Shown here: positions 43,501 through 50,691 of the stretch, piece by piece | Layout: each line of letters starts with the position of its first letter | How positions within the stretch are numbered: the stretch's first letter is position 1 | Assembly: GCF_008831285.2 (NCBI RefSeq) | Contig: NC_045145.1 | Location: 10,850,802 to 10,914,801 of the forward strand | DNA: 64,000 bases | Source of the DNA: Nymphaea colorata | Lineage: Eukaryota > Streptophyta > Magnoliopsida > Nymphaeales > Nymphaeaceae | Reading direction: 5' to 3' | Program-made: the position numbers and the translations under genes | The notes under the pieces: model-generated | The model's database searches: none | What the model saw: only the letters and a program-made list of their open reading frames with translations | Told to the model about the DNA's origin: nothing

Positions 43501-43917
43501 TAGAAACCTTCAAAAAAGAGTTTGTCTTATTCTATTTTCAGAATAAGGAAATCAACAATACAAGTTTTGTAGCTTTACAATTAGATGTTAGAATATAAGC
43601 ACAACTACAAAATTTCCATATGAAATAATGACTTTAAATAAATTTGAATTTTTTTATTATATATACTTATATACTATTTTTAGTGTATTTAAAATATGAA
43701 AAATATATGTTTAAAGGAAAAAAAATATAAATCGACATATAAATTAGTCACACTTTTTCTCAGAGGTATTGTTTAGATTCATCCAGCCCATCCATGTGGA
43801 CGAAATATTTCTAGTAAGGACTAGACAGGTTACCTCCATTCGATTGGTTGCATCCACATTGAGTTTTATAAGCATCAACTCTCGCTCCACCTGAGGATCC
43901 CTTGAGATGTCCTCAAC
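13984..43917 (-). CDS. AHASS: Acetolactate synthase regulatory (small) subunit, C-terminal ten exons
   Basis: Exons 43917-43834, 23978-23910, 23769-23686, 23619-23467, 17277-17188, 17091-16987, 16911-16789, 16495-16343, 15164-15099 and 14067-13984 join in frame to 336 codons plus stop. The product is the chloroplast regulatory subunit that activates acetolactate synthase and confers feedback control by branched-chain amino acids. Plant forms have two IlvH-like repeats, each with an ACT domain. Repeat 1 is present from its VED-RELMLIK segment; repeat 2 is complete from its [16 protein letters not shown] start to a C-terminus ending in LPL. All splice sites are GT-AG, every exon is a multiple of three, and I see no stop. 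Transit peptide and first ACT domain lie outside what I could find, probably beyond 64000. Confidence 0.95.
14068..15098 (-). other. AHASS intron, no clear insertion
   Basis: About 1 kb without a recognisable gene. A cluster of related GACTCA and AATCG motifs at about 14395-14580 may be a decayed repeat. Confidence 0.5.
15099..15164 (-). CDS. AHASS: AHASS exon: LTGD segment
   Basis: 22 codons with [10 protein letters not shown] and LEPYGICE. Confidence 0.95.
15507..16264. mobile_element. hAT-like non-autonomous element (GGGTATGGGT-ended family)
   Basis: 758 bp inside an AHASS intron. Flanks GTTTTGAA (15499-15506) and CTTTTGAA (16265-16272) are an 8-bp target duplication with one difference. 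Both ends carry a CTnnnTCACA-like start followed by copies of GGGTA and GGTACC-type motifs. No transposase. The interior has a long tandem duplication and a (TA)n run at 16157-16180. Related ends occur at 29181, 36733, about 53227 and 63967. Confidence 0.75.
15780..16040. repeat. Tandem duplication of about 131 bp with GA microsatellites
   Basis: Two copies share GGCATAATAAA, an (AG)n run, CAGCCCAATTTACG and CCTACTACATAAAAACTG. The (AG)n lengths differ, showing slippage after duplication. Confidence 0.8.
16343..16495 (-). CDS. AHASS: AHASS exon: repeat 2 RELMLIK to TITLE
   Basis: 51 codons with [18 protein letters not shown] and FRAKAVDVS. Matches the two repeat-1 exons of 28 and 23 codons end to end. 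Confidence 0.95.
16789..16911 (-). CDS. AHASS: AHASS exon: repeat 2 ACT domain end
   Basis: 41 codons with [17 protein letters not shown] and [11 protein letters not shown]. Acceptor ACTGACAG. Confidence 0.95.
16934..16984. repeat. (GA)n microsatellite in a 75-bp intron
   Basis: Fills most of the intron between two AHASS exons; on the coding strand it is a pyrimidine tract next to the donor. Confidence 0.9.
16987..17091 (-). CDS. AHASS: AHASS exon: repeat 2 ACT domain start
   Basis: 35 codons with [12 protein letters not shown] and [11 protein letters not shown], the ligand-binding beta-alpha start of the ACT fold. The next intron is only 75 bp and mostly (GA)n. Confidence 0.95.
17188..17277 (-). 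CDS. AHASS: AHASS exon: linker to repeat 2
   Basis: 30 codons with [10 protein letters not shown] and an acidic end. Joins the preceding exon in frame, though a short variable exon could be missed in the 6.2-kb intron. Confidence 0.9.
17278..18480 (-). other. AHASS intron, first part, nothing recognised
   Basis: About 1.2 kb with only short open frames; no transposon termini or protein similarity that I can name. Confidence 0.5.
18500..19378 (-). pseudogene. Copia reverse transcriptase fragment
   Basis: Minus-strand reading with [13 protein letters not shown] and TLYGLKQAS (18643-18855), preceded at 18970-19212 by the linker with WIEAMSNEL. Typical Copia RT, with several frame changes. The continuation resumes at 21584 beyond the inserted hAT element. 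Confidence 0.85.
19902..20696 (+). pseudogene. hAT transposase N-terminal part: BED finger and start of DUF659
   Basis: 264 codons. A BED-type zinc finger (CSFC at about 22-25, with His and Cys near 37 and 48) precedes an acidic stretch, a basic Gly/Arg region and the start of the DUF659 domain ([14 protein letters not shown]). The frame then jumps directly to C-terminal sequence, so the catalytic middle is deleted. No intact transposase is possible. Confidence 0.9.
20715..21178 (+). pseudogene. hAT transposase C-terminal part: dimerisation motif and acidic tail
   Basis: The segment at 20720-20831 carries the hATC pattern ([16 protein letters not shown] and a later VRYNMRL). It ends at a donor GTAATA, and an acceptor near 20913 leads to an acidic tail ending at TGA 21176-21178, with one stop before it. 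Confidence 0.8.
21716..22790. other. Intron sequence of unknown nature
   Basis: Several overlapping open frames of 80-130 codons on both strands between 21720 and 22560, none recognisable. The 21584-21715 strip belongs to the Copia fragment. Confidence 0.4.
22800..23450 (+). pseudogene. Decayed hAT transposase C-terminal region
   Basis: Frames at 22809-23081 and 23307-23492 hold PWWVKHG followed by the region leading to the hATC domain, then an acidic [10 protein letters not shown] tail. Multiple breaks; no element ends found. Confidence 0.6.
23467..23619 (-). CDS. AHASS: AHASS exon: end of repeat 1 and linker
   Basis: 51 codons beginning [10 protein letters not shown] and including [13 protein letters not shown], then a variable linker. 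The donor is a perfect GTAAGT at 23466. The next exon is 6.2 kb away. Confidence 0.93.
23686..23769 (-). CDS. AHASS: AHASS exon: repeat 1, TGDPGK and ARTGK segment
   Basis: 28 codons with VTGDPGK and KEIARTGK. Followed by a 66-bp intron. Confidence 0.95.
23910..23978 (-). CDS. AHASS: AHASS exon: repeat 1, VDIFRA segment
   Basis: 23 codons, phase 0 on both sides. Corresponds to the second part of the 51-codon exon of repeat 2; the two repeat-1 exons together are also 51 codons. Confidence 0.95.
24000..24370. other. Start of the 19.9-kb intron, nothing recognised
   Basis: AT-rich, without gene or repeat structure that I can name. Confidence 0.5.
24371..24687. mobile_element. MITE-like element with TCACAAAAAACGC termini
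   Basis: About 317 bp beginning TCACAAAAAACGCG and ending GCGTTTTTTGTGA. Inside, GTATTATCCGG, GTATAATAC and GTATTATACGCG repeat. The first about 250 bp match the terminus of the hAT transposase-bearing element at 53507, so this is probably its non-autonomous partner. No clear TSD. Confidence 0.7.
24956..25015. repeat. (TA)n microsatellite
   Basis: About 60 bp of TA dinucleotides. Confidence 0.98.
25444..25556. repeat. Tandem 57-bp repeat, two copies
   Basis: Two copies of a unit starting ACCCACAATGATG and containing GCACCCAAAGTGCCATG, followed by a (TA)n run at 25540-25584. Confidence 0.85.
25590..26280. other. Intron sequence without recognised feature
   Basis: No gene or structured repeat seen. 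Confidence 0.4.
26280..28290 (+). pseudogene. Heavily decayed hAT transposase (same family as 19379 element)
   Basis: Stretches at 26283-26410, 26630-26720, 27032-27180 and about 28200-28290 match, in order, parts of the transposase at 19902-20790 and go beyond it. The 27180-28060 piece has the DUF659 and catalytic-middle sequence missing there. Stops and shifts throughout. Interrupted by the MITE at 26744-27031 and by another element after 28290. A terminus like that of the 19379 element (TTTTAAACATTG) lies at about 29045-29056. Confidence 0.7.
26744..27031. mobile_element. hAT-type MITE nested in transposase remnant
   Basis: 288 bp starting CAGTGTCACAGATATCA and ending TGATATTTGTGACAATG, an obvious terminal inverted repeat. 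Flanks GTTGGAAT (26736-26743) and GTTGGAAG (27032-27039) form an 8-bp TSD with one difference. Interior AT-rich, noncoding. Confidence 0.88.
28290..29060. other. Insert with GGGTATGGGTACG-type end and hAT terminus
   Basis: 28300-28400 carries GTACC/GGGTA repeats like the 15507 element. The remainder is noncoding and ends in GATACA-rich sequence typical of the right end of the 19379 hAT family. Boundaries uncertain. Confidence 0.5.
29237..29507 (+). repeat. 5' LTR of Copia element 2
   Basis: Starts TGTTAAGATATGG, ends TCTTGCA, followed at once by the primer site. Confidence 0.9.
29857..30560 (+). pseudogene. Copia 2 gag start and integrase scraps
   Basis: The gag N-terminus ([13 protein letters not shown] and PPEWIM) is readable from 29857 for about 90 codons. 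Short integrase pieces ([10 protein letters not shown]-like near 30270) follow after loss of most of gag and protease. Confidence 0.8.
30656..30760 (+). repeat. Partial LTR related to Copia element 2
   Basis: About 100 bp matching the first half of the LTR (GATCCACACGCC, GGCGGTGGCATACTTGTAAT, TGTTTTGTGTAT), directly before the inverted gag block. Confidence 0.75.
30745..31555 (-). pseudogene. Copia gag in inverted orientation inside Copia element 2
   Basis: Minus-strand gag from an ATG at 31551 through [13 protein letters not shown], then a long UBN2-type gag ([38 protein letters not shown]) to about 30760. Its first part repeats 29857-30080 in reverse, so it is a second copy, not a simple inversion. 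Confidence 0.85.
31560..33745 (+). pseudogene. Copia 2 protease/integrase-RT region, broken
   Basis: Reads a protease hint ([14 protein letters not shown] at 31677), integrase ([24 protein letters not shown]), the chromodomain-side linker, then RT ([40 protein letters not shown]) and the start of RNase H, over at least six frame changes or stops. Confidence 0.88.
33747..33945 (+). repeat. About 101-bp tandem duplication spanning RNase H and the hAT left end
   Basis: 33747-33846 and 33847-33945 both hold the same RNase H piece (GCCAGATC..AGCATTGAG) followed by the GC-rich hAT terminus. The copies have diverged. Confidence 0.8.
33803..34775. mobile_element. GC-ended hAT element in Copia 2 RNase H
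   Basis: 973 bp with flanks GGTACAAC (33795-33802) and CGTACAAC (34776-34783), an 8-bp TSD with one difference. The left end TAAGCCTGGGCGCCGGGCC resembles that of the element at 58394; the right end GGGCCGGCCCTA is degenerate. The interior has GC-rich strips on both sides and an unrecognised open frame on the minus strand (34071-34391). Confidence 0.8.
34784..35040 (+). pseudogene. Copia 2 RNase H C-terminus
   Basis: Continues RNase H beyond the hAT insert: [25 protein letters not shown] and a Copia-typical VTDLFTKGL end. Confidence 0.85.
35094..35353 (+). repeat. 3' LTR of Copia element 2
   Basis: Same sequence as 29237-29507 with scattered changes; the first dinucleotide has become TA. 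Ends CTTACA. Confidence 0.9.
36160..36440. mobile_element. Remnant of TCACAAAAAACGC-ended MITE family
   Basis: AT-rich strip with AAAAAACGCGTTTTT near the left and CGCCGTATTATACCCC near the right, as in 24371-24687. Ends eroded. Confidence 0.45.
36740..38138. other. Intron sequence without recognised gene
   Basis: Includes a GC-richer strip at 37800-37930 with paired GGCCACCTACC/GGGTGGGGAAG-like motifs; nature unknown. Confidence 0.4.
38139..38422 (-). repeat. 3' LTR of Copia element 1
   Basis: 284 bp, matching the 5' LTR with a few substitutions and small indels. Confidence 0.95.
38417..40331 (-). pseudogene. Copia 1 reverse transcriptase-RNase H
   Basis: In a second frame from about 40331: linker, then RT with [46 protein letters not shown] and the catalytic YVDD near 39370. 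A shift near 39300-39240 leads to [27 protein letters not shown] and [10 protein letters not shown], and a stop near 38720 to the RNase H end ([22 protein letters not shown]) stopping at 38417. Copia order is complete; at least three breaks. Confidence 0.93.
40291..42687 (-). pseudogene. Copia 1 gag-protease-integrase, one in-frame stop
   Basis: The likely start is the ATG at 42687; the frame is open upstream to 43083 but lies in the leader. Gag has the [10 protein letters not shown] segment and a CCHC knuckle ([14 protein letters not shown]) near 41920. Protease [10 protein letters not shown] lies at about 41620. A single TAG at 41368-41370 interrupts, then the same frame continues through integrase: HHCC-type start ([15 protein letters not shown]), DDE core ([26 protein letters not shown]) and a C-terminal domain to about 40300. 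Otherwise intact. Confidence 0.93.
42780..42870. repeat. GC-rich minisatellite in Copia 1 leader
   Basis: About eight imperfect copies of a 10-bp unit GGCGTCGGGC/T, between primer site and gag start. Confidence 0.85.
43047..43334 (-). repeat. 5' LTR of Copia element 1
   Basis: 288 bp, TG...CA on the minus strand, next to the primer site. Confidence 0.95.
43335..43833. other. End of the 19.9-kb intron
   Basis: AT-rich, no recognised feature; the last about 30 bp belong to the donor side of the AHASS exon. Confidence 0.5.
43834..43917 (-). CDS. AHASS: AHASS exon: repeat 1, RELMLIK segment
   Basis: 28 codons, flanked by AG and GT. Carries [10 protein letters not shown], the conserved start of the C-terminal half of an IlvH repeat. 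Separated from the next exon by 19.9 kb. Confidence 0.93.
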
Positions 43918-44249
43918 CTGGTATGTTTAAGAAAGTGTCAGGTTAAGAAATCAAACTTTGAAAACACCAGCAGTAAGACACCATGAACAATGGACCATGT
44001 CACACAATTAACTAACTGTATATATAGTTCATGAATTCAAATCAGAAAATCATTTACAACAAACCCTGGACAATTAATCAGCTAAAGAAGCATCAGAAAC
44101 AGGGTTTAATGCATATCGATGTCGAACAATAAGAGCAAGAGAGGACTATTCAATTTCAAAAGTCTTCACCAACTGCATCGAACAACTTCAGCATGTCCAA
44201 ACCTAAGACATTAATTACTAATATTAAGATCCTAATCACATTCATATAA

Positions 44250-45300
44250 CAAAATGACTCTGTCAATATTGTTTACCATTTCATCATCCCTTTTTATCAA
44301 ATTTTAACTTAGGACATTCATGTTTTAGGTGTCCCATTTTACGACAATTAAAACATGTAACCTCCTCATTTCCATCTTCATTAGACCTACAAAAGTGAGG
44401 AGGGCCTATATGGCTTTATGTGCATGCCGGGGCTAGGAAGTAACAACAACACTTCCATTCTACTCCTTGGCAAAGCTCAACCTGTTTCCTTTCATTGGGA
44501 GTTCAGCAATATCGCCACTCATAATGGGAATTTTAAATTGATGAAGCAAGTCCTTGCACTTTCAAAATCAGCTCTCAAACCAGTGATAAACTTGTAGCAT
44601 TTTGTTACAAGGTATGTGAAAACTTGTATACACACACACATCCATATATATATATATATATATATATAATCATGTATATATAAATTTATAATAGATATAT
44701 GGCTATGGACTAATACAAATGTGTGTGTGCGTGTAATATAATATAATATAATATAGTATGCACATTTCTATATAGGTTTCTTTGTAAAGATTTTACTTCA
44801 TTTATCATTTTTTGTATTTTTATGATCTTCGAGTTCAGCTTGGTCAAAACATGCTTTGGCCAAGCTGGAGGTAGCCCTTGGAGCAGGTGCAGCTCTCTTT
44901 CTTTTACTGAATTTTACTTGTATAAATATGTATATTATTCCCTGATGGAAGAAAGCTGTTTTTACCCAGGTATTAAGGTCCATTAGTAAATATTACTACG
45001 TTCTCCAATTTTCTATGTTTTCAGGCCTTAGTACCTCTGATTTATATCTATCCTTGCCTGTGTATCACCCTTGTTTGACAATTTTTTTCTACTTGATTTG
45101 TTTTTCTTAAGGACTATATCTTTTAAGATTAACCCAATAAAATTCGCGCACAGCCATTTCACCCCATAATTGATGTACTTTGGCTAGATATTTTTTATGG
45201 CCTTGTCTCCTTGTTGAAGATTTGCAATTTTTACTTGTATGTTGCACATATGTACAACATCCTTCATAGTGTGGGTCTTGTTTAAGTAATCCCAAGCTTA
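44250..45300 (-). pseudogene. Copia gag scraps
   Basis: A CCHC knuckle (CFNCRKMGHLKHEC, minus strand, about 44290-44375) and, at 45110-45300, a broken gag-like WDYLNK..TMKDVV segment in shifting frames. No LTRs seen. (TA)n at 44646-44668. Confidence 0.55.
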
Positions 45301-45641
45301 ATGGGCATACTTAAATTTTGAGATTTGACCAACATTTGCCGTATTGATACAAGTGAGAAGGCAAGTGATGATTTTGTGGGGACCAATTTTCCACTCTTCT
45401 CATTTCTATTTCCATTATTAATTTATCCTTTTCAGACCCTTCAAGTTCTTGAGCCTTGTCATCAACAAATTGTGTTAATCACCAAATGTCAAGGATCCTC
45501 TCATTGGAAGAAATCCCATAAGAAAAGAATTCACCTCACCAATTGGCCAATGTTTAACAAGGAGAGGTTTCAGTATGCAAGCACTAAATCTCTGAACCAA
45601 ACAATTGCTACCAGTGCCATCAAACAATTGATTAGTTGAAC

Positions 45642-46115
45642 TAGGGTTGTTCATGAGCAGAGTTTGAGCCAAGCTGAGCCAGCTCAAGCTCGGCTTGCAT
45701 CGAGCTCAAGAAAGCTCAAACCCAGCTCGTTCAAGCTCGAGCTGAGATCAGGTGGAGCTTAGCCGAGCTTGTCTCGAGCATAGCTGAGAGACAGTTCATT
45801 GAAAAATATATTTTCATTGGAGGAAGAGCAGGGAACTCAAACTCTAAACCTAGAGTTTGTTATTCATGAGGAAAACCATTGAAGCATCTTCCTTTTTTTG
45901 ACAGCTGTATAAAATGTCTTTTACTTATTCTCTTACCACAAGCTTTAATGAGTTTAACTTTAAATGAGTTGAGGTCTTCCAAGCTTGAACTTGACTCGTT
46001 TATTTAACCGAGTTCATGTGTTAGCTCGAACTCAACTCATTTATTAAATGAGTCGAGCTGAGCCAAGTGAGTTCAAGTTGAGCCCTGAATTGGCTCAACT
46101 CGTTGAACATCTACA
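45642..46115. mobile_element. hAT-like MITE rich in GAGCTCGAGC motifs
   Basis: About 474 bp with ends TAGGGTTGTTCATGAGC and, reversed, TGTAGATGTTCAACGAG. Flanks AGTTGAAC and AGTGGACC agree at 6 of 8 bases. Subterminal GAGCTCGAGCT-type and TCGAACTCA-type motifs on both sides. Confidence 0.6.
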
Positions 46116-47128
46116 AGTGGACCTTTACTCATTAGCTAGCCAACTAGTCCATGGCCATATGGTTGATCGAGGATGACGATGCATTTCATTTAGCATGCAC
46201 TCATGTTTTAATAGCTAACAAAACATGTCTACATTGTTTTTATTGATAAGAGCTTATATTTCAAATTTCATGTGCCATGGGGCTAAATTGGGAGAGATAT
46301 TGTATATTTGGAGCATGGAGCAACATTAAAAGAGATCTGGATCCAAATCCATGGAGCCAAAACAGATCTAGATCCAGATAAGCCTTGAACCAAGCATCAA
46401 AATTATATTGATTGAAGATTTCATAATTGTAATATAGCTAATAACAGGACACAAATAGGATAGAAGCATATATAGAAAAATTTTGATATTTTGAGATATT
46501 CTTAACTTTTATGGGGCATTGAAAATTAATTCCGAATTTTCCCTCATAAAGGGGATGTTCTCTAGAGGAGAAGTTTGTCTTTGGCTTGTACAGCTCTAGT
46601 GTTCATCTTCCTCTTTTCCTCAAGCTTGGTAAAAGAGGGTTCTCATCATCAAAATGTTCTTCCATGTGGAAAAGTTTGGCAGTGAGTTGTTTCTCTTCTC
46701 CCTTGTCATATTTCATCTTTCTTGTTTTCCTCCTTTACATAGAGTGCTGGTTTTCGCAGGTATACAGCAAGTTGGAAAGAGATCCTTGGGCAAAAGTCAG
46801 ATTTTCATGGCCTTTCGTGTCCATGAAAGTCGGGTTCACACTACCAGCACCCCACCACTTCCCTTACACTTGTCCTCTCGATTGTAACTTGTTAGGGACT
46901 ACAAGAACATCTATTGTGTTGAACATGTGAAGGACATCAAACCACCCAGCTAGAGACTGTAGGGAGTGCGTCATATCTGTGCACTTTCATTGGAGCACCG
47001 AACCGGTGATGCTCTTTTCCTTATCCCTTTTTCTAGGGTCCTGAGTCTATAGTCTAATTTATTTTTGTTGTCTTCATGCTTTTCAGCATGTTTTCCTTGA
47101 TTTCATTATATACTTTCATAGTTTTAGG
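46116..47128. other. Noncoding DNA, nothing recognised
   Basis: Contains an open frame at 46586-46930 that I do not recognise and do not call. Confidence 0.4.
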
Positions 47129-47921
47129 CAGTGTTATTTGTATCACATGATACGAGCCCATATCGTGTGATACATATTGTATAGGTTCGAGAAACCTATA
47201 CGATACGCCTACGATACATGATACATGATACGCCTATGTATTGTAGGCATATCACTCGTATCGCACACGAGGGCCGTATCATGTGATACGGCCGATACGT
47301 CCTCGTATCTTATGATACGGGGACAAAACGGAAAAAACCTTGTTTTTTGTGCTTCTTTTTAAAATAGCTCCTGCCTTTCACTTTCTAAACATCTCTAAGA
47401 GCTGTGGGAGGGGGAGTTTTACTAGTTTTCTAGAAAAATCAATCATGTTGGTGAAGAAATTCCATTTGAAGCATTGAAAATTAAAATTTAAAACAATTAA
47501 CAAGAAAATGAGGATGAATACGAAGATGATGATGATTATCATTGATTGATGACAATCATCATATTTGGTACTTGGCAATAACGAATTGTATGGTGTGGAC
47601 TTGTGATATAATCTAAAACATTTTAAACTTGTGATTGATGTTTATTATGTTATTCTGAATCTATGACTTCTCATTTTTTAATGTGTTGTTGATATATTAT
47701 AGCTTATGAATGACAAATCATGAACATTCTTTATTGAGATGTGTTTTTTATATGCAATACATTTTTCCTGATTTTTTCTGTTTTTTCACTATTTTTTCTA
47801 ATTTTTTGTATTTTTGGAATTAAAAAATTAATTTTATGATACTTATGTTTATGATACATTATGATACAGCGTGTAGTTCGGCCCAACCGATACACGTTAC
47901 AATTCACCTTTTAAAACATTG
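47129..47921. mobile_element. Non-autonomous hAT element related to the 19379 element
   Basis: 793 bp starting CAGTGTTATTTGTATC and ending TTTTAAAACATTG, with GTATCG/GATACG motifs crowded in both ends. Flanks GTTTTAGG and CCCTTAGG agree at 6 of 8. A short Asp/Glu-coding strip ending at about 47545 resembles the acidic transposase tail at 21178. Confidence 0.75.
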
Positions 47922-48900
47922 CCCTTAGGTGTTGATTTTTATGAACACAAGGAGTTTGTACAAGAAGACTGGTTGACTACAAGTGTAGATTTGAAAAGCC
48001 CTCCCCTTTGTCTCTCCAAGCATCATTTTGTCTTATTAAGTTTCTTCTTAAGTTTCATTGGTTTTTTTCAAGGTTTAGGTATAGGAAGACACAAATATCA
48101 TTAACTTTGTATATTATGTGATTCATGTAACACAAAGGAGGAAAGTTTGCAGTAGCAGCACCTTAGTTGCCACTGGTTGTCTCCTTCCTCACTACCGTCT
48201 AAGTTCTAACATGTTAGTTTCTTTTTCTCTTTCTTTTTCCTTTTTTTTTTTTTGTTTTGGTGTAGAGTTCATGTCTTGTTTTAATTTTTGTAGATTAACA
48301 TTCTTAACATTCTAGTTTTGCCAGTTTCTGTAGATCGGCAGCTTACCGTAGGTTTCAGATTCTGTTATGTAATGTTTCAAACTTCTGATCAATTTATAGT
48401 AGGTTAGCTAATAGACAGTTTCCTATAGTTTTTTTTTCCAGCCAGTGAATTAAGTTTTATACATTCAGTTGTTTCATTTAATTCTTATGATTTTCATTTC
48501 TGTTTTCAATGGATTGAGCATGTGATCAATCTGTATACATGTTTTTCGCATTGTTCATACATATAATATGCAAATTGTCATGCATCAGATCATGATTTAT
48601 GCATTACATTGGCCAACTACAGTTTTTTTTTTTAGCATCCATCGCCTGCATCACTGGAATCCTTGCTGGATTCAGGCCATTCACCATGAATTCTGATCAG
48701 GGTTGTTGCCGAAGTGTCGTAGAAGGTAAGGGCAGGTTGGGCATTTCGTGAAAATATCAAGGATAGTTTAGGACATCATAATTAGGAAACTTGCCACTTT
48801 TTTCTGTATCGGTTTTAGGAAGTTGCTTACCTAATGTGATTTTTTGTGTTAGCTAAATATCTTGCAATTTTGAAAATTTTCTTTGGTCAAAATGAGTTGT
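47922..48900. other. Noncoding DNA, one exon-like strip
   Basis: An acceptor-like run before 48638 and GTAAGG at 48727 bracket an open plus-strand strip of about 90 bp. I cannot name it. Confidence 0.3.
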
Positions 48901-48905
48901 CCACC

Positions 48906-49128
48906 TGTTAGCCACCGACTATCAAGTTGCTTACAAGACCAATGCACATACGGATAAAAACCCCAAAATTCACCCACGCAGACCCTAATCCCTGATTAGG
49001 GTTCTCTCTTCAGGAAATGGCCTTCAATTACCCGATGCCTCCCTACTAAGACCTTTGACCTATTTATAGCCTTATTTGGGTCTGACCCAAATGGGATCCA
49101 ATCCAAATCATATAACCGGTTACTAGCA
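48906..49128 (-). repeat. 3' LTR of the gene-carrying element
   Basis: Same length as the 5' LTR with a modest number of substitutions; begins TGCTAG on the minus strand. Confidence 0.93.
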
Positions 49129-50225
49129 ATACTCCCCCCTTGAAATACACCTTGACTTCAAAGTGTGAGAATGAGAAAGAATGCCAACCTCAAGGTGGAC
49201 TGCCAACTGTAAGAACTTGTCTCAATGAGTCCGCATAGTGTAAGTGCACACTTGAAATTCTGCTGCTCGCTCTCAGAAGCCTCACAATTAACGCAAGACA
49301 GCACCATAGGTAAATGCAAGCCAGCAGCTGGGTTAAGGGAATTGTCATTCCATAGCTTCCACATTTTGTCATATTTGAATAGCCGCAAGGGAAGCCTACA
49401 CTTCAGGTTAATGCAGAACATGAGTTTAGCTGTAGAAGAAAATCTAGAATATGTTTAACACTTTTTAACAGGACTGATCTCTCCTTCTGTCTCATCAACT
49501 TCATGAGACTCTCTAGCTGCTGTTTTACAAAAATAAGTATAGTGTGCTGACTTAGCCATAGCTGAATGTGGATTTGGATATTTTAGCGATGTCTCCAAAC
49601 CCGAGTTTCTTGGATCGATACCAAGGGAGTCTCTTATACACTCTGTCGTTAAATTTGTCCTGCTATGAGTAACAATTTTGTTAAGAATTGAAGACAGGAA
49701 GGTAGCAGCCTTCCGATAACCACTCAATATAACATGGAAAGTGGAGGACAGGGAGGTGACTTTGACATCTGCAATTTTCCTTCAGCATTTCCAACAGTGC
49801 CCCACCTTCCAACATGTATCAAGACATTTGTTGACTTCACCGAGATGTCATCCATGCATAAGTCAACTCAAAATTCGAACTGCAACCAAGTTTCCTTGGG
49901 TAAGAAAAACTGTATCTAGGTTGAAACTTTGTTTGGTAGAGCGTTAATCCATAATAACATCAATCCTAAAATAAATCCTTTTTCTACTGTATGAGATGTA
50001 TAAACAAGAATATAGTTGTATGGTCGAAGCTGGTTGTGCATCGCTACTGTCAAGAGGCACACTTCTTCACACTCTTGGCCACCAACCCATCGCTCGGGAG
50101 CATTAAACCCCAGGTCCATATCTCTACAGCTGAATGGAAACAGGGTGGCAATCCTCATCCCTTTCCAAAACACCAGGGTTGTTGTGTTCTTACAGAAATC
50201 ACTTATATCTTGTCCTAAACCATGG

Positions 50226-50612
50226 CTGTTGAAAATTATCAGTCAAAAGCTTAGGCAGCTCATTGACAACATAAGCATACATTCGCCAGTTTTTCCATTT
50301 CTCTTGTGTAGCATTCAGAATAGATCCAGCACCGACACCAAAGTCCCAGTTGTCTGTTTCTCCCTTCACATTCAGACCTCTTGATGATGTGTCTGGTGCA
50401 ATTACTGCAAAACCCTCGATAGAATCTGCGCGTTGAGCCTCGGACTTGATGCTAAAGTTCTCAGCCGAGCATGTGAGTCCAGACCACCAATAGAACACGG
50501 GAAGCTTCTGAGAGTCCACAGAGGGAGGGAAGTAGATATAGAAGGTCATAGAGCAGCTGAGGGTTGGGCTGAAATGGCAGTACTTGTTTTTGTAATCCCC
50601 ATTTCCATGCAT
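50226..50612 (-). pseudogene. SFGH: S-formylglutathione hydrolase fragment, intronless, captured
   Basis: About 120 codons without a break match the N-terminal part of plant S-formylglutathione hydrolase (esterase D family), the cytosolic enzyme that finishes glutathione-dependent formaldehyde oxidation. Recognisable are SMTFYIYFPPS, SGLTCSAENF, APDTSSRGLNV, NWDFGVGAG and NATQEKWKNWRMY. The match stops at about 50226, before the nucleophile GHSMGG motif, so no activity is possible. It lies on the coding strand of the LTR element. Confidence 0.88.
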
Positions 50613-50691
50613 ACCTGGATTTTTTTTGTGATGGCGAGCTGAGTGTGGATAGACCCATATTTAGTTTGTTATTACCATGCTCCTCTTCTCC

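Noticed and set aside
48600-48740. Possible extra AHASS exon upstream of 43917
   Set aside because: The strip is on the plus strand and its translation does not fit the regulatory subunit. I found no minus-strand match to the expected preceding segment anywhere up to 64000.
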